From assembly GCF_002742445.1 (NCBI RefSeq), contig NZ_NJNQ01000001.1:62001-126000 (forward strand): 64,000 bases of DNA. The letters run 5' to 3'. This document shows, in pieces, positions 61,841-64,000 of this stretch. Under the pieces are notes generated by a model. It was not told where the DNA came from. It did not search any database and saw only the letters and a list, made by a program, of their open reading frames with translations. The position numbers and the translations under genes were made by a program. The stretch is from Bifidobacterium sp. N4G05 (GTDB lineage Bacteria; Actinomycetota; Actinomycetes; Actinomycetales; Bifidobacteriaceae). Position 1 is the first letter of the stretch. The number at the start of each line of letters is the position of its first letter.

Positions 61841-62267
61841 AAATCCTCCACCCACTGGAAGAATCGGTACGCCACAGACCACCCCAGCGTCCCAAATCCT
61901 CCACCCACTGGAAGAATCGGTACGCCACAGACCACCCCAGCGTCCCAAATCCTCCAGACACTGGAGAAAAATAGACGCTCACGAATCCCTCAGCGGGAAA
62001 AATCCTCCACCCACTGGAAGAAAATGGACTCATATCGGCTCCCCCAGCGGGAAAAATCCTCCAGACACTGGAAGAATCAGTACGCCACAGACCATCCCAG
62101 CGACCCAAATCCTCCACCCACTGGAAGAATCGGTACGCTCACAGGACCGTCAGCGGGGAGATTGTTCCAGTGGATGGAAGAATACGGACTTTCACGCGCT
62201 CCCTAGCGGGAAGATTGTTCCAGTGGATGGAAGAATTAAGACTTGGACGGTGCTGAGCCGAACTTGG
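61841..62267. repeat. Eight tandem repeats of 53-54 bp
   Basis: Units begin at 61841, 61894, 61947, 62000, 62054, 62107, 62161 and 62214. The first two are identical over 53 bp. Each has a core TCCA-N5-TGGA palindrome (AATCCTCCACCCACTGGAAG in units 1, 2, 4 and 6; a GACAC centre in 3 and 5; TTCCAGTGGATGGAAG in 7 and 8) and ends near CCAGCG or TAGCG. A degenerate unit overlaps the GntR remnant (about 61800-61840). No gene is credible in this stretch. Confidence 0.9.
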
Positions 62268-62287
62268 GCGGAGTTTATCCGAATTGC

Positions 62288-62335
62288 AGCAACAAAAAAG
62301 GCCTACCGGGCGCTAAGGGCGCTCTCAGTAAGCCT
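62288..62335 (-). terminator. tRNA-Ser terminator
   Basis: Imperfect stem AAGGCTTAC.../...GTAGGCCTT with inner GAGCGCCC/GCGC pairs, followed on the minus strand by TTTTTTGTT. Confidence 0.65.
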
Positions 62336-62341
62336 TGTAGG

Positions 62342-62426
62342 CGGGTAAGGCGAGATTCGAACTCGCGGAGGCTTGCACCTCAACGGTTTTCAAGACCGTC
62401 TCTTTAGACCGCTCAGACACCTACCC
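62342..62426 (-). tRNA. tRNA-Ser (TGA)
   Basis: 85-base class II tRNA with a long variable arm, acceptor GGGTAGG/CTTACCC, discriminator G, anticodon TGA in CTTGAAA, T-loop TTCGAAT. TATATT (62455-62450) upstream may be its -10. Confidence 0.94.
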
Positions 62427-62749
62427 ATGTGCATCACGCACGAAACGCTAATATAGCACAACCCAAAGAACGAGGGGAAGAAAGCGAGCAAGAATAAAGG
62501 AAGAATGCGGTAAAAACAAAAAAGAAGGGACCCGCTCAACCGCGAGTCCCTTCCCATAAGCCAGAAAAGCCAGAAATCGGCAAGTGCCAAATGCCAGACA
62601 TCCTCAGACTTCCGTATTTCGCATTTCAGAAGTCCGCTTCGGCAGTTCAGCAGCTGAGCAACTCAGTGGAACCGATAAACAAACCCGAGTCGCCAAACTC
62701 AACCGAGCAATCCAAGCTATCAGACTCTGCCAAGCAAACCCAAACTCTA
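62427..62749. other. Gene-free spacer between tRNA-Ser and serS
   Basis: 323 bases holding the tRNA-Ser promoter (-10 TATATT), the serS terminator at 62525-62552, and an AC-rich stretch without a credible ORF. Confidence 0.7.
62525..62552 (-). terminator. serS terminator
   Basis: AAGGGAC/GTCCCTT stem with inner CGC/GCG pairing, followed on the minus strand by TCTTTTTTGTTTTT. It lies about 200 bases after the serS stop. Confidence 0.75.
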
Positions 62750-64000
62750 TCAGGCTTCCCACTTGGTCGGCTCAATGACCTCCTTGCCACCCATGTAGGC
62801 ACGCATGGCCTGCGGAATGACGATGGAGCCGTCCTTCTGCTGGTGGTTCTCGAGAATGGCGACCAGCCAACGAGTGGTGGCCAGCGTACCGTTCAGCGTG
62901 GAAACGGCGCGGGTTCCGCCATCTTCCATACGTTCGCGAATGTTCAGGCGACGAGCCTGGTATTCGGTGCAGTTGGAGGTGGAGGTCAGCTCGCGGTAGC
63001 GACCCTGGGTCGGAACCCAAGCTTCGCAATCGAACTTACGTGCTGCAGAAGAGCCCAGATCGCCGGCAGCGGTATCGATGATGCGGTACGGCACCTCAAC
63101 CTTGCCGAGCATCTCCTGCTCCATGGCCAGCAGGTGCTCATGCTCCTTGTAGGAGTCCTCCTGCTTGGTGTAGACGAACATCTCCACCTTGTCGAACTGG
63201 TGCACGCGGATGATGCCGGAAGTATCCTTGCCAGCAGCACCTGCTTCGCGGCGGTAGCAGGAGCTCCAGCCGCAGTAGCGCAGCGGACCGTCGGACAGGT
63301 CGAGAATCTCGTTCTCGTGCATACCGGCAAGCGCCACTTCGGAGGTACCGACCAAGTACTGCTCGTCAGGTTCGCGCAGACGGTAGATTTCGTCGGCGTG
63401 GGAGTTGAGGAAGCCGGTGCCGCGCATCACTTCCGGACGCACCAACGTCGGGGTGATAGCCAACGTGAAGCCGTGCTCCTGAGCCTGGTCCACAGCCATG
63501 GTAAGCATGGCTATCTGCATGCGGGCCACCTGGCCGCGCAGGAAGTAGAAGCGGGAGCCGCCGACCTTCACGCCACGTTCCATATCAATGCCGGCAACGC
63601 CACGACCGAGGGTCAGGTGGTCCTTCGGTTCGAAGCCTTCAGCTGCGAAATCACGAATCTGGCCAACCTTCTTGACCACCACGTAATCGTCTTCGCCGCC
63701 TTCCGGAGCTTCCGGCTCAACCACGTTGGAGAGCTTCCACATGGCGGTGGTGTACTCTTCGGCTGCGGCGTCCGCTGCGGCCTTGTATTCGGAAACCTTC
63801 TGGGAGAGTTCTTTGGTTTCGGCAATCAACTTGGCCTTTTCGTCGGCCGGAGCCGCGGCGACCTTCTTGCCGATTTCTTTCTGCTGCGCACGTGCAGCCT
63901 CAAATTCCTTCAGAGAGGAACGACGAACCTCGTCAGAGCGCAGCACCTCGTCGACCAGTTCGACCGATTCGCCACGCTTGCGCTGGGATTCCTTAACAAC
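62750..64000 (-). CDS. serS: Seryl-tRNA synthetase (partial, N-terminus cut by window edge)
   Basis: Class II synthetase charging tRNA-Ser. The reading frame is open to the right edge (…KRGESVELVDEVLRSDEVRR), so the true start lies outside; an internal ATG/GTG at 63946 is not the start. The tRNA-binding coiled coil (about the first 100 residues seen), motif 2 YRREAGAAGKDTSG, TSNCTEYQARRL and motif 3 NGTLATTRWLVAILENHQ are present. C-terminus complete. tRNA-Ser(TGA) lies ~320 bases downstream. Confidence 0.96.
   Translation of the reverse strand, partial: VVKESQRKRGESVELVDEVLRSDEVRRSSLKEFEAARAQQKEIGKKVAAAPADEKAKLIAETKELSQKVSEYKAAADAAAEEYTTAMWKLSNVVEPEAPEGGEDDYVVVKKVGQIRDFAAEGFEPKDHLTLGRGVAGIDMERGVKVGGSRFYFLRGQVARMQIAMLTMAVDQAQEHGFTLAITPTLVRPEVMRGTGFLNSHADEIYRLREPDEQYLVGTSEVALAGMHENEILDLSDGPLRYCGWSSCYRREAGAAGKDTSGIIRVHQFDKVEMFVYTKQEDSYKEHEHLLAMEQEMLGKVEVPYRIIDTAAGDLGSSAARKFDCEAWVPTQGRYRELTSTSNCTEYQARRLNIRERMEDGGTRAVSTLNGTLATTRWLVAILENHQQKDGSIVIPQAMRAYMGGKEVIEPTKWEA

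Noticed and set aside
61761..62117. Minus-strand ORF across the tandem repeats (Trp/Gly-rich)
   Set aside because: Its codons only mirror the DNA repeat, it changes frame character between units, and no ribosome site or family match is seen.
61841..62267. Possible CRISPR array (about 20-23 base repeats, ~31-base spacers)
   Set aside because: The supposed spacers are related to one another (two are identical), the period is a continuous 53-54 bp tandem repeat, the repeat itself drifts, and no cas gene is nearby.

Overview
The window is a chromosomal segment of a Bifidobacterium, a high-GC Gram-positive actinobacterium; the species is not settled. The call rests on the actinobacterial housekeeping set (hpt-tilS-dacB upstream of ftsH, DUF2530, dfrA/thyA, a serC without serA/serB beside it), frequent GTG/ATG starts, ATGA overlaps and Bifidobacterium-like proteins. 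Both edges cut genes: ftsH at the left (C-terminus missing) and serS at the right (N-terminus missing). No phage, IS element or CRISPR array was seen.

Layout. 1-7496 (minus): ftsH, hpt, tilS, a PBP4-type carboxypeptidase, a membrane glycosyltransferase and an AI-2E family exporter. 7551-9821: a second glycosyltransferase (+) and fucO (-), with a Rex/CRP-like operator upstream of fucO. 10006-23558 (minus): the centrepiece, a nine-gene, tightly overlapping operon resembling Gram-positive Pel exopolysaccharide clusters. In order of transcription it holds a PelD-like receptor fused to a degenerate SDR domain, PelE-like, a PelA-like deacetylase, PelF, PelG, a CotH lipoprotein, a VTC-fold polyphosphate polymerase-like protein, a DUF4956 membrane protein and a dual EAL-GGDEF protein. 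The PelD-like C-terminus keeps an RxxD c-di-GMP site, so signal enzyme and receptor appear to be encoded together.

23921-26749: three tRNAs (Glu-Asp-Phe), trmB, galE and a second tRNA-Asp. 26897-28994: thyA-dfrA-LMW phosphatase. 29162-32708: an OsmC protein, a double universal stress protein and two cell-wall hydrolases (NlpC/P60 and CHAP). 32890-36474: serC, DUF2530, a soluble SenX3-like kinase that lacks its phospho-accepting histidine, a PHO-box-like array and phoU. 36717-42518: oleate hydratase, gpmA, menA, lysS, tRNA-Pro. 42685-46908: an MFS exporter and a TPR-nucleotidyltransferase (DUF4037)/DUF4125 pair. 47124-51953: two PspC-type membrane genes, one divergent from and one fused into a sensor kinase, with a LuxR-type regulator.

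51971-57127: GntR regulator, class-III PLP enzyme, ethanolamine-type APC permease and APH-fold kinase, which together suggest uptake, phosphorylation and phospho-lyase cleavage of an amino alcohol. 57408-61670: ADP-ribosylglycohydrolase, PfkB kinase, NCS1 permease and cysteine hydrolase, a YegTUV-like nucleoside salvage set. Its former GntR regulator survives only as a C-terminal remnant, next to an array of eight ~53-bp tandem repeats. tRNA-Ser and serS close the window.
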